From: Aspidiotus rigidus | Lineage: Eukaryota; Arthropoda; Insecta; Hemiptera; Diaspididae | Direction of reading: 5' to 3' | Length of the DNA: 64,000 nt | NCBI GenBank assembly: GCA_035079385.1 | Contig: JAVHKY010000063.1 | Location: forward strand, 1,364,001-1,428,000 | In this document: in pieces, positions 11,322 to 20,748 of the stretch | Numbering within the stretch: the stretch's first letter is position 1 | Layout of the letters: the number at the start of each line of letters is the position of its first letter | Notes under the pieces: generated by a model | The model's input: only the letters and a program-made list of their open reading frames with translations | What the model was told of the DNA's origin: nothing | The model's database searches: none | Position numbers and translations under genes: made by a program

Positions 11322-11575
11322 CAGTGAAACTTCGTTAGTACAATATCGCTTACTGCACTATCCCGCGTAAAACACGAAAATGCTCAGGTCCCTAGAAAAC
11401 TCCCATAAGAGCTATGTTAAGATTTACCCGAAATCTCGCATAATAAAAACCGCGATTGTGCACGATTCCCGCTTTCTAAATGTCTTTTTAGCACACTTTT
11501 TGAAATTTCTACTTCAATAGTACACACTCTTTTTAGGGTCGGCGCAGGCGCTAGCCGACCATATTGTAATCACTT
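11322..11575 (+). mobile_element. Possible pogo/Tigger-type transposon end
   Basis: CAGTGAAACTTCGTTAGTAC preceded by TA resembles the terminal inverted repeat of pogo/Tigger elements (CAGTG..., TA target duplication). No opposite end and no transposase are visible. A perfect 7-bp hairpin (GGTCGGC/GCCGACC, 11538-11544 and 11554-11560) sits just before the TTC array. Confidence 0.3.
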
Positions 11576-11582
11576 TTTTCTT

Positions 11583-12955
11583 TCTTCTTCTTCTTCTTCT
11601 TCTTCTTCTTCTTCTTCTTCTTCTTCTTCTTCTTCTTCTTCTTCTTCTTCTTCTTCTTCTTCTTCTTCTTCTTCTTCTTCTTCTTCTTCTTCTTCTTCTT
11701 CTTCTTCTTCTTCTTCTTCTTCTTCTTCTTCTTCTTCTTCTTCTTCTTCTTCTTCTTCTTCTTCTTCTTCTTCTTCTTCTTCTTCTTCTTCTTCTTCTTC
11801 TTCTTCTTCTTCTTCTTCTTCTTCTTCTTCTTCTTCTTCTTCTTCTTCTTCTTCTTCTTCTTCTTCTTCTTCTTCTTCTTCTTCTTCTTCTTCTTCTTCT
11901 TCTTCTTCTTCTTCTTCTTCTTCTTCTTCTTCTTCTTCTTCTTCTTCTTCTTCTTCTTCTTCTTCTTCTTCTTCTTCTTCTTCTTCTTCTTCTTCTTCTT
12001 CTTCTTCTTCTTCTTCTTCTTCTTCTTCTTCTTCTTCTTCTTCTTCTTCTTCTTCTTCTTCTTCTTCTTCTTCTTCTTCTTCTTCTTCTTCTTCTTCTTC
12101 TTCTTCTTCTTCTTCTTCTTCTTCTTCTCTTCTTCTTCTTCTTCTTCTTCTTCTTCTTCTTCTTCTTCTTCTTCTTCTTCTTCTTCTTCTTCTTCTTCTT
12201 CTTCTTCTTCTTCTTCTTCTTCTTCTTCTTCTTCTTCTTCTTCTTCTTCTTCTTCTTCTTCTTCTTCTTCTTCTTTCTTCTTCTTCTTCTTCTTCTTCTT
12301 CTTCTTCTTCTTCTTCTTCTTCTTCTTCTTCTTCTTCTTCTTCTTCTTCTTCTTTCTTCTTCTTCTTCTTCTTCTTCTTCTTCTTCTTCTTCTTCTTCTT
12401 CTTCTTCTTCTTCTTCTTCTTCTTCTTCTTCTTCTTCTTCTTCTTCTTCTTCTTCTTCTTCTTCTTCTTCTTCTTCTTCTTCTTCTTCTTCTTCTTCTTC
12501 TTCTTCTTCTTCTTCTTCTTCTTCTTCTTCTTCTTCTTCTTCTTCTTCTTCTTCTTCTTCTTCTTCTTCTTCTTCTTCTTCTTCTTCTTCTTCTTCTTCT
12601 TCTTCTTCTTCTTCTTCTTCTTCTTCTTCTTCTTCTTCTTCTTCTTCTTCTTCTTCTTCTTCTTCTTCTTCTTCTTCTTCTTCTTCTTCTTCTTCTTCTT
12701 CTTCTTCTTCTTCTTCTTCTTCTTCTTCTTCTTCTTCTTCTTCTTCTTCTTCTTCTTCTTCTTCTTCTTCTTCTTCTTCTTCTTCTTCTTCTTCTTCTTC
12801 TTCTTCTTCTTCTTCTTCTTCTTCTTCTTCTTCTTCTTCTTCTTCTTCTTCTTCTTCTTCTTCTTCTTCTTCTTCTTCTTCTTCTTCTTCTTCTTCTTCT
12901 TCTTCTTCTTCTTCTTCTTCTTCTTCTTCTTCTTCTTCTTCTTCTTCTTCTTCTT
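11583..12955. repeat. (TTC)n array, about 1.37 kb
   Basis: Roughly 455 triplets of CTT/TTC on the + strand (GAA on the - strand), almost perfect. Only three interruptions are seen: near 12126 (TCTCTTC), near 12274 and near 12354 (an extra T each). It is a polypyrimidine/polypurine tract of a kind able to form triplex DNA. The length in the assembly may not be exact. Confidence 0.95.
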
Positions 12956-14020
12956 GGGGTAAGTTCAGTCGCTCACGTCACGGCATGGTAGACCACAACG
13001 CAGTAAGTTGTGGGTACTTTTATTTAGATGATGTATGATACTATGTTAATTACCGTACGCCTAGCCTAACTTGTTTTTGTGTTGTTTCTCCTGTCTTTGA
13101 TTGCGTGTTTACATTCATCAGCGTATTAAGAAATTTGATTCATAAATTTATTTTCGTTCTCATCTGGGAACAGTTAGTTTATTTATGATTATTATTGATT
13201 AATTAGCTAGCCGCTGCTGATTAATTCGTTATGATGACGAGAAGGAATGAAACAATAAAAATAGTAGCGTCTTGTCTTTATTATCGAACGTTCGCAAATT
13301 GAAAAGTATCGAACGTTCGCAAATTGAAAAGATCGACTACGAATGGAACCAAACATCTTAATTGCGATGGAAAAGAATATATAGAGTAATCAAATGTGAA
13401 TTCTTGAAATTGGTCTAAACAATGTGAATGGTGAAGCGGTACGTAGAGCAAAATCTAAAATGAATGATTGTTGAGTATCCTGATCATAAAATTGGGGTTT
13501 AAACCTACACTAGAGAGCGCTACTGAAAGGGTGAATCCGAGAATTTATGTACGTTCATACATTGCTCTTCAATCAACTATTATTTTTTCAATATATCATT
13601 TATTGCTACAATTTTTTTTGTATTTAATGTTGATCATACAGACTACAAAATTCATGTTTGTATTTGCTTTAAGAACGATATTCTATTAATTATGGTGCGT
13701 GAAATTTCTTCATTTAAAAAGCATTGAACGAAAGGGTGAATATCGTCAGGGCTACCAACTCCCCAACTCTAAGTTTAAATCCCAATTGGTATCTAATTAC
13801 AATGATTCTAGTCTCCAATCTGAGTTTGTAGTTCTATTCGATAGAACGTGAGTACCTGAGTGAGCGAAAGTATTTATGAGGTATGATGAACAGTTTGGAT
13901 GAATAATTATCGAAATTTTATTATTTCAACTTGCAGTAGGTAAGTATAAGGTACATTTAGTTTCTAGTGCCGTTTCTGTGTTAGAAGCCAAATATCATCT
14001 TAAATCAATATTTCGCAATG
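12956..14020. other. No gene; short tandem repeat inside
   Basis: Two perfect 25-bp units (13282-13306 and 13307-13331), each holding the palindrome CGAACGTTCG, are the only structure seen. The 73-codon ORF at 13468-13689 is featureless. Confidence 0.5.
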
Positions 14021-14112
14021 TACACAAATATTTATGAATTCTATGATAGGATCGTTGCGTGCCATGAACGAGATTTGAAAAAACTTTACGGAGACACGCA
14101 ATTTTTAGGTAA

Positions 14113-14173
14113 GGTATATTTGCAGACCGGTTTCGTAGTTCATAGGAAAAACTACATCATCAGTACAAATACC
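14113..14173 (-). ncRNA. Hammerhead ribozyme candidate, left PLE copy
   Basis: Read on the - strand it has CTGATGA, a stem II hairpin (GTAGTT...AACTAC), GAAA, the palindromic stem III ACCGGT and cleavage base C. Stem I pairs GGTAT/ATACC and TTGTA/TGCAA across a small internal loop. It lies about 140 nt after the PLE stop codon. It matches the right copy at 18121-18181 except for one loop base. Hammerheads with tiny palindromic stem III are described in PLEs and are thought to act as dimers. Confidence 0.85.
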
Positions 14174-14313
14174 GAACGCGAATGAAAAATCGAGCAAACA
14201 TTAATACAATCAAGAGTACTTGTATATACATGAAATTAAACTATTGTTAGGATCAATGAGGTCATTGGCTAGAATATCACCTCTTTTAATGTGATTCACT
14301 ATTTCGATTTTTT

Positions 14314-14907
14314 CTAAATTACGAAGTAGGTAATGCGATCAGAGAAATGTAAGATATCCACCAAGTTCCTAGAATTAAAATTAAATTGGTGTTTCGAATT
14401 TATAAGGTGAGCTGCGAAGTATGAGTGCCGAGTCAGATTACCATTTTCCCATGCCGACTGATGCTCCGAGATGCGAGTCTTGATTGAGCGAGAAGTTTGG
14501 CCTATGTATTTTGTGTCACAAGTTCCGCATGTAAGCCTATAGACTCCACTCCGTTCCCATTTTTCCACGCTATCCTTAGTATGTGAGAGAGAACGTAGAG
14601 TGTGGAGGGAATAGAAGGCTACTCGAGAGTTGAGATTTTTAGAGAGTATTGTAGCAAGCTTGTAAGAAACTTTACCTAAAAAAGGTAAGCGGAAATATTT
14701 CACGGTATCCACCTCATTTAGTTGTGAACTTAGAGGAGGGAGAGTAGAAGTTTCTTTCATGCTTTTTGCGCGTAATTTCCGCTGCACTATTTTATCAATA
14801 TTCAGATGTATATTGTTGTTGATCGCTATCTTTTTTATAGTTGCCATCTCTTTTTTGAAATTAGATTGACTGAGGGGGAAGGAAACCAATCTATGGATCA
14901 TGGCCAA
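14314..14907 (-). CDS. PLE connector and GIY-YIG endonuclease ORF, left copy
   Basis: The 197-residue frame starts MAMIHRLVSFPLSQSNFKKE, the conserved segment that in PLEs joins RT to the endonuclease. The GIY-YIG domain occupies roughly residues 118-175: GVYRLTCGTCDTKYIGQTSR, then TRISEHQSAW with its Arg and Glu-His, then YFAAHLINSKHQF. It lies 3' of the RT ORF at 14898 in another frame, overlapping by 10 nt, so RT and endonuclease are split by one frameshift. The right copy (16185-16778) has the same break and an identical protein. The endonuclease is thought to nick the target for reverse transcription. Confidence 0.85.
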   Translation of the reverse strand: MAMIHRLVSFPLSQSNFKKEMATIKKIAINNNIHLNIDKIVQRKLRAKSMKETSTLPPLSSQLNEVDTVKYFRLPFLGKVSYKLATILSKNLNSRVAFYSLHTLRSLSHTKDSVEKWERSGVYRLTCGTCDTKYIGQTSRSIKTRISEHQSAWENGNLTRHSYFAAHLINSKHQFNFNSRNLVDILHFSDRITYFVI

Positions 14908-15869
14908 GTATAAGGGGAATTCTTCTGATGAACTGGATGGAATGAGAGTCCATTGAGAGTGGTGTCAGTAGCAGAAGGTTTCCTGTAGATATCGAATTCG
15001 AAGATTTTTGATAATTTTGATGGATCATTAAAGGTGATGTTGAGGTCCAAATAGTTTATGGATGTGCCTCCTATATCAATTGTAAAGTCAATATTTATGT
15101 GGTATGTATTTAGTTGCTTGTGGAAGGAAATGAGTGAGGATTCATTCCCAGTAAATATACATAGCACATCATCGACGTACCTTCCCCAAAATAGTACGTC
15201 ATATCGCATGTATGGAGAGTTGTTAAAAAAGTGAGACTCCAGAGAATGAAGGAAAATTTCGGATATTGTAGCAGCAATAGGTGAGCCCATCGGTACGCCA
15301 TCAGGAAATTGGTATGTTTTTTGGTTAAATCTACAGATGTTGGTGCACAAGCATATTTTAAGGAGGGAGAGAAATTCATCAATGATCGCTGTTTCCACAT
15401 TAGATTGAAGTAGGATATCGCGTATGAGTTGGATTGTTAGCTCAATAGGGACCTTCGTATAGAGATTGACAACGTCGAAAGATATCAGCTTGGCGGTAGG
15501 AGGAAGTTGTTCTAAGACACAAAGTTTATCTATTAGGTCCTCGGAGTTTTTTATTGAATATTGTGAGACGAAATTTGAGTTGTCTTTAAACCAGTTGTTC
15601 AGATACTTGCATAGATAGTACGTTGGACTAGTAATGTATGCCACGACTGGACGGATGGGATGGTGCTGCTTGTGGAGTTTTATTTGTCCATAAAGTTTCG
15701 GTAAGCTCGGATTGGCCACTTTGAGGAAAGATTTGAGATTGTCCGGAATCACATATTGTGAGGATGAGATAGCTTTACGAACTCGACGGTTGTAATAGTC
15801 GAAGGAGAATTTTTCTTTGTGGATTGCGCCATTATCTGTTAGATATGTTTCAACTTTATGTAAGTACAA
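14898..15869 (-). CDS. PLE reverse transcriptase ORF, left copy
   Basis: The 323-residue frame carries the PLE RT blocks: YGQIKLHKQHHPIRPVVAYI near residue 60, KLISFDVVNLYTKVP near 127 (motif A, D), GVPMGSPIAATISEIFLHSL near 190 (motif B), RYVDDVLCIF near 230 (motif C, catalytic DD) and INYLDLNITF near 267. The frame stays open upstream to about 16010, including ADKGNTTVIL, a block found in PLE and related RTs, so the true product is longer than the annotated ATG suggests. The 5' end is lost at the inverted junction near 16012-16034. It ends one frame away from the GIY-YIG ORF. Confidence 0.9.
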   Translation of the reverse strand: MYLHKVETYLTDNGAIHKEKFSFDYYNRRVRKAISSSQYVIPDNLKSFLKVANPSLPKLYGQIKLHKQHHPIRPVVAYITSPTYYLCKYLNNWFKDNSNFVSQYSIKNSEDLIDKLCVLEQLPPTAKLISFDVVNLYTKVPIELTIQLIRDILLQSNVETAIIDEFLSLLKICLCTNICRFNQKTYQFPDGVPMGSPIAATISEIFLHSLESHFFNNSPYMRYDVLFWGRYVDDVLCIFTGNESSLISFHKQLNTYHINIDFTIDIGGTSINYLDLNITFNDPSKLSKIFEFDIYRKPSATDTTLNGLSFHPVHQKNSPYTWP

Positions 15870-16034
15870 ATCTCGCTGGAGTATGACAGTAGTATTACCT
15901 TTATCGGCTTTAGCTATAGTAAGTTTGTAGTCTTGAAGTTTTTGACGGATACTTGAGAGTGCGGATCGAATTTCGGCAGGTAAGCGTGGAATCTTGATGC
16001 TGTTTATATTATTTTCGATAGAGCAGAAATCTAC

Positions 16035-16194
16035 AAACTATTTGGACCTCAACATCACCTTTAATGATCCATCAAAATTATCAAAAATCTTCGAATTCGA
16101 TATCTACAGGAAACCTTCTGCTACTGACACCACTCTCAATGGACTCTCATTCCATCCAGTTCATCAGAAGAATTCCCCTTATACTTGGCCATGA
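16035..16194 (+). pseudogene. PLE RT 3' stub, right copy
   Basis: The frame from NYLDLNITFNDPSKLSKIFE to HQKNSPYTWP is identical to the end of the left RT ORF. It starts directly at the junction, so motifs A, B and C are absent. The ORF start at 15994 is in junction sequence and is not meaningful. Confidence 0.85.
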
Positions 16195-16778
16195 TCCATA
16201 GATTGGTTTCCTTCCCCCTCAGTCAATCTAATTTCAAAAAAGAGATGGCAACTATAAAAAAGATAGCGATCAACAACAATATACATCTGAATATTGATAA
16301 AATAGTGCAGCGGAAATTACGCGCAAAAAGCATGAAAGAAACTTCTACTCTCCCTCCTCTAAGTTCACAACTAAATGAGGTGGATACCGTGAAATATTTC
16401 CGCTTACCTTTTTTAGGTAAAGTTTCTTACAAGCTTGCTACAATACTCTCTAAAAATCTCAACTCTCGAGTAGCCTTCTATTCCCTCCACACTCTACGTT
16501 CTCTCTCACATACTAAGGATAGCGTGGAAAAATGGGAACGGAGTGGAGTCTATAGGCTTACATGCGGAACTTGTGACACAAAATACATAGGCCAAACTTC
16601 TCGCTCAATCAAGACTCGCATCTCGGAGCATCAGTCGGCATGGGAAAATGGTAATCTGACTCGGCACTCATACTTCGCAGCTCACCTTATAAATTCGAAA
16701 CACCAATTTAATTTTAATTCTAGGAACTTGGTGGATATCTTACATTTCTCTGATCGCATTACCTACTTCGTAATTTAG
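16185..16778 (+). CDS. PLE connector and GIY-YIG ORF, right copy
   Basis: Same 197-residue protein as at 14314-14907, residue for residue, in inverted orientation. It carries the same frame break from the RT stub, so the break existed before the dimer formed or was copied with it. Its 3' untranslated region is interrupted 90 bp downstream by the Ginger-like transposon, and its hammerhead lies beyond that. Confidence 0.85.
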   Translation: MAMIHRLVSFPLSQSNFKKEMATIKKIAINNNIHLNIDKIVQRKLRAKSMKETSTLPPLSSQLNEVDTVKYFRLPFLGKVSYKLATILSKNLNSRVAFYSLHTLRSLSHTKDSVEKWERSGVYRLTCGTCDTKYIGQTSRSIKTRISEHQSAWENGNLTRHSYFAAHLINSKHQFNFNSRNLVDILHFSDRITYFVI

Positions 16779-16867
16779 AAAAAATCGAAATAGTGAATCA
16801 CATTAAAAGAGGTGATATTCTAGCCAATGACCTCATTGATCCTAACAATAGTTTAATTTCATGTATA

Positions 16868-18065
16868 TGTTACCGTCAAATAGTGAAATACCGTCATTTA
16901 ATAAATTGACTAGTCATTTTATTAAATGAAACTGCATTTTAGACAAATTATAAAATTACAAATAATATTAATTAAAATGCCTAGGTAGTATATAAAATGA
17001 CTAGGCTCTCAATAAAATGCCAGACGGGCTTTTGACAAATTGTAAAATCATGAATTAAAACGTAGTACTTTATCAAATTAGAAACTAAAGAAGTCACATC
17101 CTGTTATTAAGAGAAAGAAAAAAAAAAGAGAAGAGAAGAAAAGAAAAGAAGAGAAAAGAAAATACTATTTGTTTAAACAGGGTGTGACTTTGTGGAACTT
17201 GCTGTTGCACAGTAAGATTTGCGGCGGCATGAACAAATGTTCCTTTTGCATCTCTTGCTATAATTACAGCGCACAAATCCTTGCCTGTGACCTCCAGCTG
17301 CAACGGACTGCTGTGTAGCGGCTCAACACAAGGAGATGGCGTTCTCTGGTACAACTGCATTGTTAATGAACTTCTCCTAGCAAACATAGAATTGAGACAT
17401 TGCCTTGCGTAAAGCTGCTCTAATTGTCCATTTCTTGTCCCCAACTTGTAGAGTCCATCCTTGGTCGATCGTAGGACGCAGGGAGGTTTCAAACGAGAGT
17501 CTAATTTTGCCCTGTCAACATCCCACACAAGTACTCTGACTGTTGCACCTATTGCCGGTGGCGGGAATTTTGCATCCAAATCTCGTTTCATTTTCTGTGC
17601 TTGCGGCATGAGTCCCTCTCTTGCTGCAGCTCGTTCAGCCTCAATTCAAGGGAGTATCACTTCTGGGACATTTATGCCAGTTACACCCTTCTTGAAAAGA
17701 AGGGCTCGGCTCAATCGTTTCCTGCCGAGCACTGAGCACTTGTGCAGCAGGAGTGGGGTTGTCATCGTTGTTGTCTCTGTCGCTATCTTTGTCCTCATTG
17801 CTATGGTCGCTCATCAGATACATGCCCTGCTGGGCTTCTTCTAGCTCTTCTTCCTGTTCGAGAATAATTATGACGTAGGTCTGCCGGCAAACTATGTTTA
17901 GACATGTACTTGGTCAAAAGTTTACAATTTGCCTAAGCGTGTTGTTGCATTTTATTAAATGTCAGTCATTTAATAAAATGATGCATACTAAGAAAGCTCA
18001 TTTGACAGTTTTTAAATTGACTAGTCATTTTGTTGAATGACGGATTATACAATTTGACGGTAACA
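16868..18065 (-). mobile_element. Ginger-like DNA transposon, 1198 bp, inside the PLE arm
   Basis: Both ends read TGTTACCGTCAAAT inward, and weaker inverted similarity extends to about 60 bp. TATA flanks both sides (16864-16867 and 18066-18069); the uninterrupted left PLE arm has TATA once, which proves insertion with a 4-bp target duplication. TGTNR termini and 4-bp duplications are the hallmarks of Ginger elements, which use a retroviral-type integrase. The inside encodes only the C-terminal part of such a protein (17094-17655, - strand), so this is a deletion derivative. Subterminal words like TTTAATAAAATGA and GACTAGTCATTT recur at both ends. Confidence 0.75.
17094..17655 (-). pseudogene. 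Ginger-type integrase C-terminal domain remnant
   Basis: The 171-codon frame starts MPQAQKMKRDLDAKFPPPAI, then GATVRVLVWDVDRAKLDSRL and LYKLGTRNGQLEQLYARQCL. This matches the C-terminal, chromo-like tail of Ginger integrases and KRAB-A-domain-containing-2-like proteins (pattern: AKFPPA-x-IGD-x-VRV-x-V-x-DVDR, then D-G-x-YKLGT-x-x-G-x-L). The frame is open upstream through IEAERAAAREGL to a stop near 17651, beyond which VTGINVPEVILP continues the similarity. The integrase core with its DDE residues is absent. The last residues run into a poly-purine stretch and are probably not part of the domain. Confidence 0.6.
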
Positions 18066-18120
18066 TATATACAAGTACTCTTGATTGTATTAATTTTTGC
18101 TCGATTTTTCATTCGCGTTC

Positions 18121-18181
18121 GGTATTTGTACTGATGATGTAGTTTTTCCTGTGAACTACGAAACCGGTCTGCAAATATACC
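18121..18181 (+). ncRNA. Hammerhead ribozyme candidate, right PLE copy
   Basis: CTGATGA at 18131 is followed by stem II (GTAGTT, loop, AACTAC), GAAA, ACCGGT and C. Stem I pairs GGTAT with ATACC and TTGTA with TGCAA (one G-U pair). All core bases of a hammerhead are present. The Ginger-like element moved it about 1.2 kb from its ORF without damaging it. Confidence 0.85.
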
Positions 18182-18239
18182 TTATCTAAAAATTGCGTGT
18201 CTCCGTAAAGTTTTTTTCAAATCTTACACAAATATTTAT

Positions 18240-19577
18240 TGGAATCGAATTATTTTGTTTTGATGGAATGTGAATCTCGTTATTATTAGCGAAAAGGAGG
18301 AGCTTGCCGGGAATACTTCTATGACTTGGTTTGATACACTGTATCCTATACAGATAGATAGACGAAAGAAAGCTGAACGTAATTCACAAAGCTTCTTCTA
18401 TCAATTACCTACCTAGTTGTTGGGCGTTCGTTTCTTTCACAAAATGAGTTTGTACTCAAGTGGGCATCTCTGGCTTGTATCCTATATAAGATTTGGGGTC
18501 TGAGAACAAGAACAATAATTTTTACCTCGTAAAACTAGCGAGAGACTTGAGTTTGAACGTTTTGTACTAATTTGGTAACGTCGGGTATAAAATTCGTTGT
18601 GGTCGACCAAAGTATAAAACATCACAGTGCTCGTCAGTCAGGCTTAATTTTCAATCACTCTTTATCGCCTTCATTTTCGAGAATGTTTTTTGCCCCTCGA
18701 AAATTTTTCAAGTATTAATATGCCCCGTTACCCGAAAAAAGTTGCCCAGGCCCGGATACGATGAGGAGATACAGAGGAATAACGAAGCTAAAATAAAAAA
18801 AAATTGATAAGGCGAAGAAAGAAAGGTAGTCAAGGAGTAATCGCTGGGCCTGGCACGCACATCGTGCATACATACCGTATCGCGCACCAAGACCAAAGTA
18901 AACTCGCCCGTTCCAGCGTGTAAAAGCTATAAGTTGTTCTTTCAATAATTATTGTCTCACCCAATAATGCGTGATATAAAGTTCAAATCTTGTTTCCATA
19001 TTCATCTTCGTCCCTCTTCAATGAAGATTAAGGAGCGCAATACGTTGACAAATTCTTTGTAGGATCGCGGTAATATTAAAGCTGAAGTTTATTTGGAGAG
19101 AAGATAACAGCGGGAGACGAAATGAAGAATATTTGGAATACAAGGGAATGTTATGTAATATATAAGAAAAGAAAATATAATAAAAAGAAAAACGAATTAT
19201 AAACCTCAATTTATTAGGAATGATACACTTTTACGAGCACTTGGAAACGTGGTTAACTCCCTCGTCGCCATAATACATCGCCAAATCTTACCCAAGATCT
19301 ACAAACGTCAAAAAGAAATATAGTCCAGAAGACCTGCTACACGCAAGTTGTACTTATGTGTACCAATGTATGATTCAGCCATCTTTTATGTGCGCTTTTA
19401 CGACAATAAACAGGTCTTCTAATGAGAAAAAAAAAAGAGGGAGGGAGGGAGCGAGGGAGGGAGGGATAGAGAGAGAGAGACATTCGCCTACTGTTACTCT
19501 GCAACTCGTTATGTGTACGATTGATATAATATAACAGCCCCTTTAAAATTATCCCCCTTTTTATCATAAATACAGGG
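18240..19577. other. No gene recognised
   Basis: Unique-looking AT-rich DNA. A purine stretch of GGGA and GAGA words lies at 19436-19482. ORFs here are short and featureless. Confidence 0.45.
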
Positions 19578-19715
19578 CGATGATTCCACTAACGAACTAC
19601 AACGAAGTATGCGTGGGTACGATCACCAAGCCGCGATCATTAGCCGCGTACCTCCGTTAACATTTTTGCGAACAGCGAGGGTACTTCGTCGTAGTTCGCT
19701 ATATTGGAATCGTCG
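19578..19715. repeat. Foldback repeat with 32-34 bp arms
   Basis: CGATGATTCCACTAACGAAC at 19578 pairs with the inverted right arm 19682-19715; both arms end in CTACRACGAAGTA. The spacer is about 72 bp. It is likely a small foldback MITE. Confidence 0.7.
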
Positions 19716-20189
19716 TCGCGCGTCCCGGCGCAGCGTTGGCAAGTTTTTCACAAAGTACGGAGTTGTAATATTATGTACTTATAAACTCATATAAGTCGTA
19801 TTACATTTATAGAAAAAAACACCAAAAAACCATCTTTAGAAGAAAATTCCTCTCATTTACGATATTGGCTTCTGCATATTTATATTGGATGTCATTTAAT
19901 TGCCTAATAAAATAGAGTGTACGAACGAGAGAAAAAAAAGATGTATAACAATTAAAAATGAGTTCTTTGAAGGAAGAAGTAACAAAAGATAAAATAATTC
20001 TATTTCAGTTGAGAAAAATATTAGTTCCATTGAAAATGAAGGTAGATAATGAGAAAATTTTGAGAAGCCGTATACATTGCAGATTGAAGAAATTGAAACT
20101 AGACTTTTGAAAAAGGGTAACTTATACATCGCAATAAGTACCTAATACCTCATGAAATGGAAAATATTTTTTTTTATTAAAAAACTTTC

Positions 20190-20480
20190 TGTCAAAACTT
20201 TCATTTATGCAAGATTTGATCAGCACAAGAGGAATATTAAATTCAAACAAATGTCTACTGCTCTTTGTGAGCACGCTACTGAATTAAGCCACAGTTTTAG
20301 CTTTGATGAGGTTAAGATATTATGTTTTGAAGAAAAAGAAATGAAGAGAAGAATTCGTGAAACTATTGAAATTATTAAGCACAAGAGTACCGTTAATTTT
20401 AAGACTGATTTATTTAACCTTAATGATGTATACGCTCCCGTTTTTAGCGCAAGTAACTTCAATCGTCATCAATGATGTAA
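20190..20480 (+). pseudogene. Penelope-like element tail (C-terminal to GIY-YIG)
   Basis: Within a 107-codon frame the string IYARFDQHKRNIKFKQMSTA, then LCEHATELSHSFSFDEVKIL, and IIKHKSTVNFKTDLFNLNDVY matches the end of the GIY-YIG domain and the C-terminal tail of PLE proteins (helix ending EH, then G-H-x-F-x-F, then V-N-x-K-T-D). The RT and the catalytic first half of the endonuclease are missing. A hammerhead-like motif follows about 85 bp later. Confidence 0.7.
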
Positions 20481-20559
20481 TGTCTTCTGTCATGTTCTCT
20501 CTGGCTGTGTTCCTGAACAGTATCGCATTCTCTCCTTTTTATACTCTTTGTAGTATTAA

Positions 20560-20605
20560 TCTAGACCCCGAAGAAGTACAATTACTTCGAAACGTCGGTC
20601 GGCTC
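20560..20605 (+). ncRNA. Degenerate hammerhead-like motif after PLE tail
   Basis: CCGAAGA is followed by a strong hairpin (GAAGTA-CAAT-TACTTC), then GAAA and the palindrome ACGT plus C. The core deviates from CUGANGA at one base, and stem II does not abut the GAAA properly. So it is either a dead hammerhead or a related PLE 3' hairpin. Confidence 0.4.
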
Positions 20606-20748
20606 GTGAAATAAATGAAATACGAAAGTTTTGACGGAAGTGGCACAAAGTTTTTTAATAAAAAATTCTTTAGATACAAACCGTCTGGACAAGAATTTGA
20701 ACTAATTGAAAAAGATAGTTATAGTTATTATAGGGTGCCATTTAATGC

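Larger units (their letters stand above)
14021..18239. mobile_element. Head-to-head inverted PLE dimer with flanking direct repeat
   Basis: Two copies of one PLE face away from each other. The left copy is on the - strand (about 14071-16015) and the right copy on the + strand (about 16035-18224), truncated at its 5' side within the RT. The shared arms (14071-15057 and 16035-18224 minus the Ginger-like insert) are about 990 bp and nearly identical; the 197-codon ORF is the same in both. A 15-bp direct repeat, TACACAAATATTTAT, lies outside both ends (14021-14035 and 18225-18239) and may be a target duplication, although 35 bp separate the left copy of it from the PLE end. Inverted and partial-tandem arrangements are known for PLEs; near identity of the arms implies a young event. 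Confidence 0.85.
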
